DNA from: JAJPJE01 sp963724985
Lineage (GTDB): Bacteria; Acidobacteriota; Terriglobia; Terriglobales; Acidobacteriaceae
Assembly: GCA_963724985.1 (NCBI GenBank)
Contig: CAVRWV010000033.1
Span: 310,001-374,000, forward strand
Direction: 5' to 3'
Length of the DNA: 64,000 nucleotides
The notes under the pieces are model-generated. The model saw nothing but the letters and a program-made list of their open reading frames with translations. It was not told the origin of the DNA and made no database searches. Made by a program: the position numbers and the translations under genes. Positions within the stretch are counted from its first letter, which is position 1. Every line of letters starts with the position of its first letter. This document shows, piece after piece, positions 42,084 to 50,630 of this stretch.

Positions 42084-42971
42084 ATGGCTCTCGAACGTCT
42101 TCAAAAGATTATCGCCGCTGCCGGAATCGCCTCACGCCGCCACGCTGAGGAGCTGATCAAGTCCGGCATGGTCAGCGTCAACGGACAGATCGTAACCGAA
42201 CTAGGCACTAAAGCCGACCTCGAGCATGATCACATCAAGGTCAACAACAAGCTGCTGAAAGCCCCTGAGCATCACGTCTATTTCGCCCTCAATAAGCCCA
42301 AGGGATACGTCACCACCTCCAGCGATCCCGAAGGGCGCCCCACGATCATGGACCTGATTCGCACAGTCGGCGCGCGCGTTTACCCTGTTGGCCGCCTCGA
42401 CTACGCGAGCGAGGGCCTTCTGCTGCTGACGAACGATGGCGAGCTTACCCAGAAGCTTACGCATGCCTCTTCGCATGTGCCCAAGACGTACTTGGTCAAG
42501 GTCAGTGGTGAGCCCAAGGCGGAGGACATACAGAAGCTTCGTGGTGGCGTCCGGCTGCCGCCTGCGCGTCCGCGTCCCGGAGAACGCCGCCAGTCACCAG
42601 CGGCGCGTCCAGTTACTACGGCGCCGGCGAAGATTCATCAGATCAAAGAGGGCGCGAATCCCTGGTACGAAATCACTCTGATTGAAGGACGCAACCGCCA
42701 GATCCGTCGCATGTTCGAAGAGATCGGCCATCACGTCGAAAAGATCAGACGTGTCTCGTACGGTCCACTTCAACTCGATATCGAGCCAGGTGTGTTTCGA
42801 CCGCTGACCGACGCCGAAGTTTCCCGCCTGCGCGCCGCGGCTACGGGTCGCGCCAAGCGGGATCTCCCGCCAGTTGCGAACGCACGCCCGTCTGCGAAGC
42901 GCCCGGATCGTCCATTTCCTAAGAAAGATCGCAGGAGGCCAGGCCCAGATCGGCCTCGCAAGAAACGATGA
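42084..42971 (+). CDS. rluB: Ribosomal large-subunit pseudouridine synthase B
   Basis: A 295-residue RsuA/RluB-family enzyme that makes pseudouridine in 23S rRNA near the peptidyl-transferase centre. The N-terminal S4 RNA-binding domain (MALERLQKIIAAAGIASRRHAEELI) precedes the catalytic domain with Asp106 in VGRLDYASEGLLLLTNDGEL and the RNA-binding EGRNRQIRRMFE. An insert (155-185) and a basic Pro/Arg/Lys-rich tail (263-295) are additional. The stop overlaps the hisC start by ATGA. Confidence 0.92.
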   Translation: MALERLQKIIAAAGIASRRHAEELIKSGMVSVNGQIVTELGTKADLEHDHIKVNNKLLKAPEHHVYFALNKPKGYVTTSSDPEGRPTIMDLIRTVGARVYPVGRLDYASEGLLLLTNDGELTQKLTHASSHVPKTYLVKVSGEPKAEDIQKLRGGVRLPPARPRPGERRQSPAARPVTTAPAKIHQIKEGANPWYEITLIEGRNRQIRRMFEEIGHHVEKIRRVSYGPLQLDIEPGVFRPLTDAEVSRLRAAATGRAKRDLPPVANARPSAKRPDRPFPKKDRRRPGPDRPRKKR

Positions 42972-44098
42972 GCAAATTCGACGATTTGATTCTCGATCAC
43001 GTGCGTGCCATGCCGAACTATGTGCCCGGCCGTTCGCCGCGCCAGGCGGAAGCTGAAACCGGCGTGCGCTGCATCAAGATGGCGTCCAACGAGAATCCAT
43101 TCGGACCGTCGCCCCTTGCGGTCGAAGCGATGCGCGTGGCTGCCACCCAGGTGAACTGGTATCCGGATGTCGACAACTCGGATCTACGCGCCGCGCTTGC
43201 AGCGCGACACGGAGTCGATCCCACCAACATTCTCGTGACCTGCGGTTCCAGCCAGATGCTGCACATCGTAGCGCGCAGCATTCTCGCTCCGGGCATGAAT
43301 GCCATTACCGCGGATCGCTCGTTCATCGTGTATCCCATCGTCTGCATGGCAGTGGGCGCCGATCTCGTTCGTGTCCCATGCAAAGACAACGGCTTCGATC
43401 TCGATGGAATCCTTGCCGCAATCACCACGAGCACCCGCGCCATCCTGATCGCCAATCCCAACAATCCCACGGGATCGCTGCTCTCGCCCGCGGAACTCGA
43501 CCGCTTCCTCGACCACGTTCCCGATCACGTTTTGGTGGTCCTCGACGAAGCCTATGCGGAGTTTGCGGAAGCATTCGCGCGGCAGCGTGGAGTTGAGTAT
43601 TCGCACTCCATGAACTACGTGCGCGAAGGTCGCAAGGTGGTAGTTCTTCGCACGTTCTCCAAAGCACAAGGACTCGCAGCAGCGCGCGTGGGATACGCCA
43701 TCGCGCCACCCGAATTGATTCAATACTTCATGCGCGTGAAGACTGTGTTCTCCGTCTCGAGCGTCGCCGAAGCGGGAGCACTCGCCGGATTGCGCGACAC
43801 AGCTCACGTCCAGAAAACAGTGGAGAACAACTGCATGGGTGCTGAGTACCTCACGCGGAAGATCGCTGACATGGGATTGAAGGCGCTTCCGACGTGGACG
43901 AACTTCCTCTACATCGAGCTCGACGAGCCGGCCTCTCCGTTTGCGAAGCGCCTGGAGTCAGAAGGCGTAATTGTCCGTCCCATGACAGGCAATTGGAACG
44001 CTCCTACCGCGATTCGCGTCACCATTGGCACTCCGGAGCAGAACGAGCTGTTCGTGAGTGCGATGAAGAAGGTTATGGCGAGCGCCGCAGTCCGGTAG
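42968..44098 (+). CDS. hisC: Histidinol-phosphate aminotransferase
   Basis: A 376-residue PLP aminotransferase of the HisC type, transferring an amino group in histidine biosynthesis. PLP-binding lysine is Lys232 in RTFSKAQGLAAARVGY; other markers are NENPFGPS (N-terminal) and NPNNPTGS (substrate/PLP contact). It is not with other his genes; ATGA overlap to rluB is unusual company. Related aromatic or tyrosine aminotransferases share these motifs, so the name is probable rather than certain. Confidence 0.88.
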   Translation: MSKFDDLILDHVRAMPNYVPGRSPRQAEAETGVRCIKMASNENPFGPSPLAVEAMRVAATQVNWYPDVDNSDLRAALAARHGVDPTNILVTCGSSQMLHIVARSILAPGMNAITADRSFIVYPIVCMAVGADLVRVPCKDNGFDLDGILAAITTSTRAILIANPNNPTGSLLSPAELDRFLDHVPDHVLVVLDEAYAEFAEAFARQRGVEYSHSMNYVREGRKVVVLRTFSKAQGLAAARVGYAIAPPELIQYFMRVKTVFSVSSVAEAGALAGLRDTAHVQKTVENNCMGAEYLTRKIADMGLKALPTWTNFLYIELDEPASPFAKRLESEGVIVRPMTGNWNAPTAIRVTIGTPEQNELFVSAMKKVMASAAVR

Positions 44099-44236
44099 TC
44101 TACAATCGATATGCTCACGTAGTGCCAGCTTCTTTCTTCCGTAGACGGCTGGAATATTCGCGACATCGCTATTGCCGTACAAAATATCTTCGTCGTTGCC
44201 CCTAACGACACGAATCCTTTTAGAGGAGCACCTTTT

Positions 44237-45307
44237 ATGTCCTCATTCGCAATCGGAGTTGATCTCGGCGGTACCAACCTGCGCATCGCTGCCGTCGACG
44301 CGGACGGGAAGCTGCTCGAAAAGCTCGAAACCGGCACTCAGGTTGCACGTGGGCGTGACTTCGTAATTCAAGAAATGAGCGATGCCATCAAGAGCGTATC
44401 CACGCGGTTGAGAGGCAAAGGCGATCTGGTTGGAGTTGGAATCGGCGTCCCTGGAATTATTGACCAGGATACAGGGATGGTTCGCAAATCTCCGAACCTT
44501 CCGGACTGGCGTGACTATCCGGTGAAAGAAGAGATCGAGCGCCGCCTGAATGCTCCCGTCATCCTGGAGAACGACGCCAATGCCGCTGCTCTTGGCGAGC
44601 ACTGGCTTGGCGCAGGCCGCAATGTCGATGACATGTGCATCTTGACGCTAGGTACCGGCGTCGGTGGCGGCCTCGTCATGCGCGGCGACGTCTGGGAAGG
44701 AATGACTGGAATGGCTGGCGAGCTCGGCCATATCACCGTTCATCCCGATGGACCCAAGTGTCCCTGCGGGAACAATGGCTGCGTGGAGCAATACGCTTCC
44801 GCAACCGCCATTCTTCGTATGGCGCGCGAAGCCATCGCCGGCGGAAATGCGCAGGAACTGAAGGATCTCGCTGCCGGAATCGGACCGTTCAAGAACGTGG
44901 AATTCACCGCGAAGGCGATCTACGGCCTTGCGCTTCAGGGTGACAAGCCGGCTCAGGAAATTTTCCGCAAGGTGGGATGGGCACTGGGCATCGTGCTCGG
45001 CGACATCGTGAACGCCTTCAACCTGCAGATGTATGTGCTCGGCGGTGGCGTGTCCAACTCCTGGGATGCATTCGCGCCAGCCATGTTCGAAGAAGTGCGC
45101 AAGCGTTCGATGGTCTATGCAGCCACGGCGCCTGCTGATGTTGACGATGCCAAAGGGGCCTCGGCGGGCGTCTCCTACGTTCCATCTCCCAAGTCAAAGC
45201 GGACCATCATCACCCGCGCTTTGCTGGGCGGGGATGGCGGCTTGTTTGGCGCGGCGCGACTGCCATTTCTGCGCTCGCGTAAGACGCCGGCGACCTCGCC
45301 AGCCTGA
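44237..45307 (+). CDS. glk: ROK-family glucokinase
   Basis: A 356-residue ROK sugar kinase, most likely glucokinase. The phosphate motif VDLGGTNLRIAAVD (8-21), catalytic ENDANAAALGEHWLGAG, GTGVGGGLV, and the zinc-binding CPCGNNGCVEQYAS are all there. A basic/Pro-rich C-terminal tail (about 310-356) follows. GAGGAG is nine bases before the ATG. Glucose phosphorylation in the cytoplasm feeds glycolysis. A strong hairpin terminator lies 100 bases downstream. Confidence 0.9.
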   Translation: MSSFAIGVDLGGTNLRIAAVDADGKLLEKLETGTQVARGRDFVIQEMSDAIKSVSTRLRGKGDLVGVGIGVPGIIDQDTGMVRKSPNLPDWRDYPVKEEIERRLNAPVILENDANAAALGEHWLGAGRNVDDMCILTLGTGVGGGLVMRGDVWEGMTGMAGELGHITVHPDGPKCPCGNNGCVEQYASATAILRMAREAIAGGNAQELKDLAAGIGPFKNVEFTAKAIYGLALQGDKPAQEIFRKVGWALGIVLGDIVNAFNLQMYVLGGGVSNSWDAFAPAMFEEVRKRSMVYAATAPADVDDAKGASAGVSYVPSPKSKRTIITRALLGGDGGLFGAARLPFLRSRKTPATSPA

Positions 45308-45406
45308 GTTTCAAAAACAAATTTGCGAACTCAGCCCGAAATCAGGCACAATTCCAGCGACTCAACTGCTCTATAGCACTTGAGCGCTCCGCATCGTCAT
45401 GGGTGC

Positions 45407-45438
45407 CCCACCCTTGCCGGGACAAGGGTGGGATTTTT
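45407..45438 (+). terminator. Family B hairpin acting as terminator after glk
   Basis: CCCACCCTTG and CAAGGGTGGG pair perfectly around CCGGGA, followed by ATTTTT. The element starts with GGGTGCCCCA, the head shared by family B repeats. Confidence 0.8.
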
Positions 45439-45485
45439 GCCCGTGTCTCATATTGCGTTTATACGTCACCCCTTAATGAGGAATC

Positions 45486-46889
45486 ATGAGCTTACAAGTA
45501 GCTGGGATCGAAATTCGTCCGAAGATCATTGCACCGCTGGATCCTGAATTCTTACCCGCATCTCTTTTCAATCGCGCATATCGTGAACTCGCCAATCGCA
45601 AGAGCCCAGTTCCGCTGCGCCTCGCGCTTGAACGTTCAGACGGTTCCATCTCAAGTTTCGATACGTGCATCGTTCCGCCAAAAGCCGGTCACCTGGAAGC
45701 GACGCTGTTGTACGTCGAGCGCATTGTGAAGTTCCTGCTTTGGCAGCGCGGCGGATGGAAGCTCTACGTGGGCGGCCCCGCGGAAATCGGCGAGCACATT
45801 AAATCTGTTTATTCGGCAACCGGCATTCGTAAATTCGACTTCGACTTCATGACCACGGTCTACGAGCGCACGTTCGAAGTGGTAGTCACGAGCGCCGAGT
45901 CGGTGCCTCAATCGAAAGAGGCGACGGTTCCACTCGGCCGCCATTTGAAGGGCTGTCGCGTAGGTTTCGATCTGGGAGCAAGCGATCGCAAAGCCAGTGC
46001 CGTGATCGACGGCGAGCCCGTGTTCAGCGAAGAGATCGTGTGGGATCCAAAAACTGCTACCGATCCCGAATACCAGTATCAGGGCATCATGGATTCGATT
46101 CGTCGCGCCGCTTCTCACCTGCCGCGCTTGGACGCGGTGGGAGGCAGTGCCGCCGGTGTCTACATCAATAACCGCGTTCGCGTTGGCTCGCTCTATCGCG
46201 GCATCTCTCCAAAAGATTTTGCCGAGAAGATCGCTCCTCTCTTCCTGCGCATCCGCAAAGAACTGGGTGTGCCGATGGAAGTCGTCAATGACGGCGAAGT
46301 GACGGCGCTCGCCGGCTCCATGTCGATTGGCGAGAACCCGGTGCTGGGCGTCGCGCTCGGATCAAGTGAAGCCGTCGGCTATGTGAATCGCGAGGGCAAC
46401 ATCACCAGTTGGCTGAACGAACTGGCTTTCGCCCCGGTCGACTATCGCGTGAATGGTCCAAAAGATGAATGGTCCAGCGACTGCTGTGGCGCGCAGTATT
46501 TTTCTCAGCAGGCGACGAACCGTGTCGCCGTGAGCGCCGGAATGCAATTTCCCGACGGCATGGGATTGCCCGAGCGCCTGGTGACCCTGCAGAAGAAGAT
46601 GGCAGCCGGCGACCCACTGGCTGCAAAGATTTACGAGACGATCGGCACTTACGTCGGCTACGGTGTGGCTCACTATGCCGATTTTTACGACCTGAAACAC
46701 GTTCTGATTCTCGGCCGTGTGACCTCCGGCCCGGGTGGCGACATCATCCTGAACAAAGCGAACGAAGTTTTGCACGCGGAATTCCCGCAACTGGCTTCGA
46801 CTGTTTCGATCGCGCTTCCGGATGAAAAGAGCCGCCGCGTGGGTCAGTCGATAGCAGCAGCGAGCCTGCCGGCGATCGCGGGAGAGTAG
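45486..46889 (+). CDS. Divergent ROK-like protein without the zinc motif
   Basis: A 467-residue protein with an N-terminal extension (about 1-150, unassigned) and a kinase-like body. Residues about 160-180 read GFDLGASDRKASAVID, a variant phosphate-binding loop; VVNDGEVTALAG resembles the ROK ENDANAAALG with the aspartate kept; GVALGSSEAVGYVNREG resembles the glycine-rich second loop. The usual CxCGxxGCxE zinc site is not seen; CCGAQYF is nearby instead. It follows glk but with a terminator between. It may be a sugar kinase or a sensor without activity. Confidence 0.7.
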   Translation: MSLQVAGIEIRPKIIAPLDPEFLPASLFNRAYRELANRKSPVPLRLALERSDGSISSFDTCIVPPKAGHLEATLLYVERIVKFLLWQRGGWKLYVGGPAEIGEHIKSVYSATGIRKFDFDFMTTVYERTFEVVVTSAESVPQSKEATVPLGRHLKGCRVGFDLGASDRKASAVIDGEPVFSEEIVWDPKTATDPEYQYQGIMDSIRRAASHLPRLDAVGGSAAGVYINNRVRVGSLYRGISPKDFAEKIAPLFLRIRKELGVPMEVVNDGEVTALAGSMSIGENPVLGVALGSSEAVGYVNREGNITSWLNELAFAPVDYRVNGPKDEWSSDCCGAQYFSQQATNRVAVSAGMQFPDGMGLPERLVTLQKKMAAGDPLAAKIYETIGTYVGYGVAHYADFYDLKHVLILGRVTSGPGGDIILNKANEVLHAEFPQLASTVSIALPDEKSRRVGQSIAAASLPAIAGE

Positions 46890-46890
46890 C

Positions 46891-47028
46891 TTCACCGCGG
46901 AGACACGGAGTCGCGGAGAGCCACAAGAATCGGGTGCCCGGTCCTTTCCGGTTTTTGGAAAGGGCCGGAATTCCGCAGTCCACGCACGTGCTTTTTTCGA
47001 TTTCCCGATTACAAATTGCCCGATTCCC
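46891..47028. repeat. Repeat island between the ROK-like gene and mutM
   Basis: Three repeat families in series: family A half-repeat TTCACCGCGGAGACACGGAG (46891-46910), family B-type hairpin CCGGTCCTTTCC/GGAAAGGGCCGG (46938-46968), and family C units CGATTTCCCGATTACAAATT (46998-47017) plus CCCGATTCCCC. The whole spacer is made of such units. Confidence 0.8.
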
Positions 47029-47032
47029 CGCT

Positions 47033-47854
47033 CTATTTCTGGCATTTCGCGCAGTAATGCGCGCTCCTGCCCGAGATCACAATGCGCTTGATGGGAGTCC
47101 TGCACGTGAGGCACGGCTCCCCTTCTCGCCCATACACGCGATGCTGTATCTGGAAGAAGCCTTCGTTGCCGTCGGAATCGACATAGTCGTTGATCGATGA
47201 TCCGCCTGCAGCAATCGCCTCTTGCAACACCTGCTGCAACCCGTCGTATAGCTTAAGAAGTTCTGCACGAGTTACTGCCGCGGCTCGCCGTCTCGGCCTA
47301 ATCCCAGCTCTCGCCAGCGATTCATCTGCATAGATATTTCCTACACCGCTCAATAATTTCTGATTCAGCAGCGCGCTCTTAATCGGTGTCTTCCTTCCAC
47401 GAAAGAGTTTCGTGAAATCCTCGAAGCTTATCTCCAGTGGCTCTCGCCCGGGCGCCTGAAATGCCTCGCGCACTACTTTCAATTTTCCAAACATTCGCGG
47501 ATCGACATAGCGCAATTCCCTGCCCGACGCGAGCTTCGCAATCAAATGCGTGTGCTTCTCGACCTGCTGATCAGAGTCCGCAACGATCACTTTCCCAGTC
47601 ATTCCCAGGTGCACAATCCACTGCGCGTGCTCCTGCGCTCGTCTGCGCCCGTCGCGTTCGAGATCGATGGCAATATGTTTTCCGACGCGCCGTATCTTCG
47701 CCAGCCGCGATCCCTCGAGCGTGGCGGCTATTTCTCGCGCCGACGACAGCAGCGGTTGCTTGCGCTCGCCGATCCACACGGATTCGATCACGTCGCCCGT
47801 AACTCGCTTCGCCAGTCCTCGGGCAATCGTCTCTACCTCAGGAAGTTCAGGCAT
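47033..47854 (-). CDS. mutM: Formamidopyrimidine-DNA glycosylase
   Basis: A 273-residue Fpg/MutM enzyme that removes 8-oxoguanine and other oxidised purines and nicks the DNA. Pro2 and Glu3 (MPELPEVETIARGL) are the catalytic N-terminus; the H2TH domain lies about 130-220 with LLNQKLLSGVGNIYADESL; the C-terminal zinc finger is CLTC ... CAKC. All hallmark residues are present. It is convergent with the preceding gene across the repeat island. Confidence 0.95.
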   Translation of the reverse strand: MPELPEVETIARGLAKRVTGDVIESVWIGERKQPLLSSAREIAATLEGSRLAKIRRVGKHIAIDLERDGRRRAQEHAQWIVHLGMTGKVIVADSDQQVEKHTHLIAKLASGRELRYVDPRMFGKLKVVREAFQAPGREPLEISFEDFTKLFRGRKTPIKSALLNQKLLSGVGNIYADESLARAGIRPRRRAAAVTRAELLKLYDGLQQVLQEAIAAGGSSINDYVDSDGNEGFFQIQHRVYGREGEPCLTCRTPIKRIVISGRSAHYCAKCQK

Positions 47855-47880
47855 AAGTTGAGTTTACAACGCGTGCGGGC

Positions 47881-47945
47881 GCCACCTTTCGCCCTCGCCT
47901 GGGTGGCTCATTCAAGCCTCTTTTTTGGGGCTTGAGTGGGGCCGG
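47881..47945. repeat. Hairpin repeat between mutM and purA
   Basis: GCTCATTCAAGCCTC and GGGGCTTGAGTGGG pair around a T-run (about 47907-47940), a variant of the family B hairpin. Upstream of the purA promoter region. Confidence 0.6.
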
Positions 47946-48163
47946 AACAATCAGAAAAACTCATCCGTCCAACTCACACCTTCGATTGCTCTACGCACGC
48001 CCACAATGTAAAATTTGTTGTTACACCCCTCGTTCGCCATTTCCCTGAAAAAGGTGCGCTAAAAGACAGGCGGGCAAGGAGTGTGTGCTGTCCGTCTCGT
48101 TTCAGCGAGTACCTCGTTTTGGACTGGCTGGGAGTCGTTACGGACCATGTCAAGGAGACGCTT

Positions 48164-49522
48164 TTGAACCGGGGCAAAACTGCCATCGTTGTCGGCGCCC
48201 AATGGGGCGACGAGGGAAAAGGAAAGATCGTCGATTATCTTTCCGAACATTTTACTGTCGTTGCACGATATGCTGGCGGACACAACGCGGGCCATACGGT
48301 CACCATTGCCGGCCGCAAGTTCATTCTTCAGCTCGTGCCCTGCGGCATTCTTCGCCCGGGCTGCCGTGCCGTGATCGGCAATGGCGTTGTTCTCGATCCC
48401 TTCGCCCTGCTCAAGGAAGTGAAGGCGCTGCGCGATGCAGGCGTAAAGGTTGATGGCAATCTGTTTGTCAGCAATCGTGCCCAGGTGATCCTTCCCTATC
48501 ACCGCATGATTGAGCTCGCCTCGGAAAATGCTCCCGGGCGCGTGAAGATCGGCACTACCTCCCGCGGTATCGGCCCCGCCTACGAAGACAAAATGGGACG
48601 CCGCGGCTTGCGCGTCGCCGACATGCTCGACCTTACGTTGATGAAGACGCACATCGAGAATGCCTGCCGCGAGAAGAACACCATCGTGCATGCTCTGTTC
48701 AACACCGAACCGCTCGACGCCGCTGAGATCTATCGCGAGTACGTTCGCGCCGCCGAGGAGATTAAGCCCTTCGTCGCTGACACAGCGTCCCTCCTGAACA
48801 AGGCGCTTGCCGCGGGCGAGTCGGTGATGTTCGAGGGCGCGCAAGGGACGATGCTCGACATCGACCACGGCACCTATCCGTTCGTCACCTCTTCCAGCGC
48901 GACCTCAGGCGGAGCTGCCACCGGCACCGGCGTTCCCCCTACCTCGATGGACACCGTGATTGGCGTGACCAAGGCGTACTGCACGCGCGTCGGCGAAGGA
49001 CCATTCCCAACTGAACTCCACGACAAGATTGGCGAAGAACTGCGCCGCAAAGGAGCAGAGTTCGGCGCTGTCACGGGACGTCCGCGGCGCTGCGGATGGC
49101 TCGATCTGCCACTGCTTCGCTATTCCTCAATGATCAACGGGATCGAGTGGCTGGTAGTCACCAAGATGGACGTGCTCGACGATCTCGCCGAGATCCCGGT
49201 CTGCATTGGCTACAAGATCAACGGGAAAAAGGCTACAGAGATCTCCGCCCAGGCGTGTGGCTATGACAAGATCGAGCCGATCTATCGGACGCTGCCCGGC
49301 TGGCAGAAGCCAACGTCCGGCATCAGCAGCTACGACAAGTTACCCGCAAAGGCGAAGGCTTATCTCGACTTCCTTGCCAAGGAAACTGGAGCCAAGATCG
49401 GCATGGTTTCCACCGGTCCGGATCGCGATCAGACCATGTTCGGAGAAGGCTTCGAGTCGGCGCTGCCTGCATTGGAGAAAGAGCACAAGGCGCGTGCGAA
49501 GAAGTCCGCAGCGCGCCGCTAA
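48164..49522 (+). CDS. purA: Adenylosuccinate synthetase
   Basis: A 452-residue purine-biosynthesis enzyme that links IMP and aspartate using GTP. The P-loop GAQWGDEGKGK (11-21), the switch-like GHNAGHT, and the IMP-binding segments GTTSRGIGPAYEDKM and SSSATSGGAATGTGV are present. I use TTG at 48164, with AAGGAG six bases upstream; the reading frame stays open to 47936 without family character. The product is normal in length. A small ABM-domain gene follows 20 bases later. Confidence 0.96.
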   Translation: MNRGKTAIVVGAQWGDEGKGKIVDYLSEHFTVVARYAGGHNAGHTVTIAGRKFILQLVPCGILRPGCRAVIGNGVVLDPFALLKEVKALRDAGVKVDGNLFVSNRAQVILPYHRMIELASENAPGRVKIGTTSRGIGPAYEDKMGRRGLRVADMLDLTLMKTHIENACREKNTIVHALFNTEPLDAAEIYREYVRAAEEIKPFVADTASLLNKALAAGESVMFEGAQGTMLDIDHGTYPFVTSSSATSGGAATGTGVPPTSMDTVIGVTKAYCTRVGEGPFPTELHDKIGEELRRKGAEFGAVTGRPRRCGWLDLPLLRYSSMINGIEWLVVTKMDVLDDLAEIPVCIGYKINGKKATEISAQACGYDKIEPIYRTLPGWQKPTSGISSYDKLPAKAKAYLDFLAKETGAKIGMVSTGPDRDQTMFGEGFESALPALEKEHKARAKKSAARR

Positions 49523-49542
49523 CGCGCGTACAGGAGCAACAC

Positions 49543-49830
49543 ATGGTCGTACTCGCAGTGACGTGGATCGCTAAAGCCGAGAAGGAAGCAGAGGTTACAG
49601 CTCTCTTTCACCAGTTGCAGGCTGAATCGCGCAAGGAACCCGGATGCCGCCTGTACCAGGTACACACGCATCGCAACGATCCGCGGCGTTTCTTTATCTA
49701 TGAGCAGTACGACGACGATGTCGCGTTGCAGGCGCATCGCGACTCGCGCCACTTCCAGGAATTGGCGGCGAAGAAGCTGCCCTTGATTGCGGAACGGCAG
49801 CAAGGGGATTTGTATCAGCCGGTAGAGTAG
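49543..49830 (+). CDS. ABM-domain (quinol monooxygenase-type) protein
   Basis: A 95-residue ferredoxin-fold protein with the antibiotic biosynthesis monooxygenase pattern: VTWIAKAEKEAEVTALFHQLQAESRKEPGCRLYQVHTHRNDPRRFFIYEQYDDDVALQAHRDSRHF. Similar proteins (YgiN type) oxidise quinols or are haem-handling. Complete domain. It follows purA by 20 bases, perhaps co-transcribed. The substrate is not known. Confidence 0.85.
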   Translation: MVVLAVTWIAKAEKEAEVTALFHQLQAESRKEPGCRLYQVHTHRNDPRRFFIYEQYDDDVALQAHRDSRHFQELAAKKLPLIAERQQGDLYQPVE

Positions 49831-49836
49831 GCGAAG

Positions 49837-50025
49837 CTACTTCTTATCCGCGATCAGTACGCCGCCGCGCGCGTAGCTCTCGCGATCGACTTCGACGAAC
49901 GAAATCGAAACCCCTTCTTTCGCGGTGCCCGCTTCCTGTTCCATCACTTCGGTAATTCGCGACGCGATCTTGCGCTTTACTTCGATGCTGCGGCCTTTAA
50001 GCAACGTGATCTGAATATGCGGCAT
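49837..50025 (-). CDS. 4-oxalocrotonate tautomerase-family protein
   Basis: A 62-residue tautomerase with the family catalytic N-terminal proline (Pro2, MPHIQITLLKGR) and the basic KRKIASRITEVME helix. The usual pair of arginines is present. Small tautomerases act as hexamers on enol/keto substrates; the substrate here is not known. Convergent with the ABM gene and separated from ndk by two family B hairpins. Confidence 0.87.
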   Translation of the reverse strand: MPHIQITLLKGRSIEVKRKIASRITEVMEQEAGTAKEGVSISFVEVDRESYARGGVLIADKK

Positions 50026-50054
50026 GGAATCTTCTCGATATTGGGATCATTGTC

Positions 50055-50145
50055 GGGTGGCCCACCCTTTAGCCTTCTTTTGGCGTAAGGGTGGGGTCAG
50101 AGAGATGTGGGTGCCCCATCTCCGCCTTTGTTTGGCGGAGGTGGG
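50055..50145. repeat. Two family B hairpins in tandem, between the tautomerase and ndk genes
   Basis: CCCACCCTT (50061-50069)/AAGGGTGGG (50087-50095), then GTGCCCCATCTCCGCC (50111-50126)/GGCGGAGGTGGG (50134-50145). Both start with the GGTGCCCCA or GGTGGCCCA head of the family. Confidence 0.8.
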
Positions 50146-50156
50146 ATCAAGAAATC

Positions 50157-50582
50157 CTACTTCGCCAGTTCGTATCCCGCGAAGTAGTAGCTCAGCTCAA
50201 AACGCGCAGTGTCTTCGGCATCCGATCCGTGCACCGCATTCTTCTCAATGCTGCTCGCCCACTTTTTGCGGATGGTTCCTTCGGCGGCGTTCGCCGGATT
50301 GGTGGCGCCCATCAGGTCGCGCCAATCCTTAATCGCGTTGTCTTTTTCCAGGGCCATTACGAGGATCGGGCCGGTGCACATGAAATCCGTCAGTGAACCG
50401 AAGAACGGTTTACCGGCATGGACCGCGTAGAAGCCTTCTGCCTGCGACTTGGTGATGTGCAGCATCTTCGCGCCGATAATGCGAAAGCCTTTGCTTTCGA
50501 TCATGTGGATAATGTCGCCGGCAGCCTGCCGCGCAACTGCGTCCGGTTTAATGATTGCCAATGTACGTTCGAGAGTCTTCAT
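50157..50582 (-). CDS. ndk: Nucleoside diphosphate kinase
   Basis: A 141-residue NDK, converting NDPs to NTPs with ATP. N-terminal ERTLAIIKPDAVARQ and the phospho-histidine His118 in NAVHGSDAEDTARFE are both present, so it should be active. Likely in the sucC-x-sucD-ndk transcript, 48 bases from sucD; ndk often sits with sucCD in this group. It supplies GTP/ATP balance for succinyl-CoA ligase, whose nucleotide specificity varies. Confidence 0.96.
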   Translation of the reverse strand: MKTLERTLAIIKPDAVARQAAGDIIHMIESKGFRIIGAKMLHITKSQAEGFYAVHAGKPFFGSLTDFMCTGPILVMALEKDNAIKDWRDLMGATNPANAAEGTIRKKWASSIEKNAVHGSDAEDTARFELSYYFAGYELAK

Positions 50583-50630
50583 GATTCCTTGTCTTCAATA
50601 TGAGATCGCGGCCAAAGCCGCACACCACAA

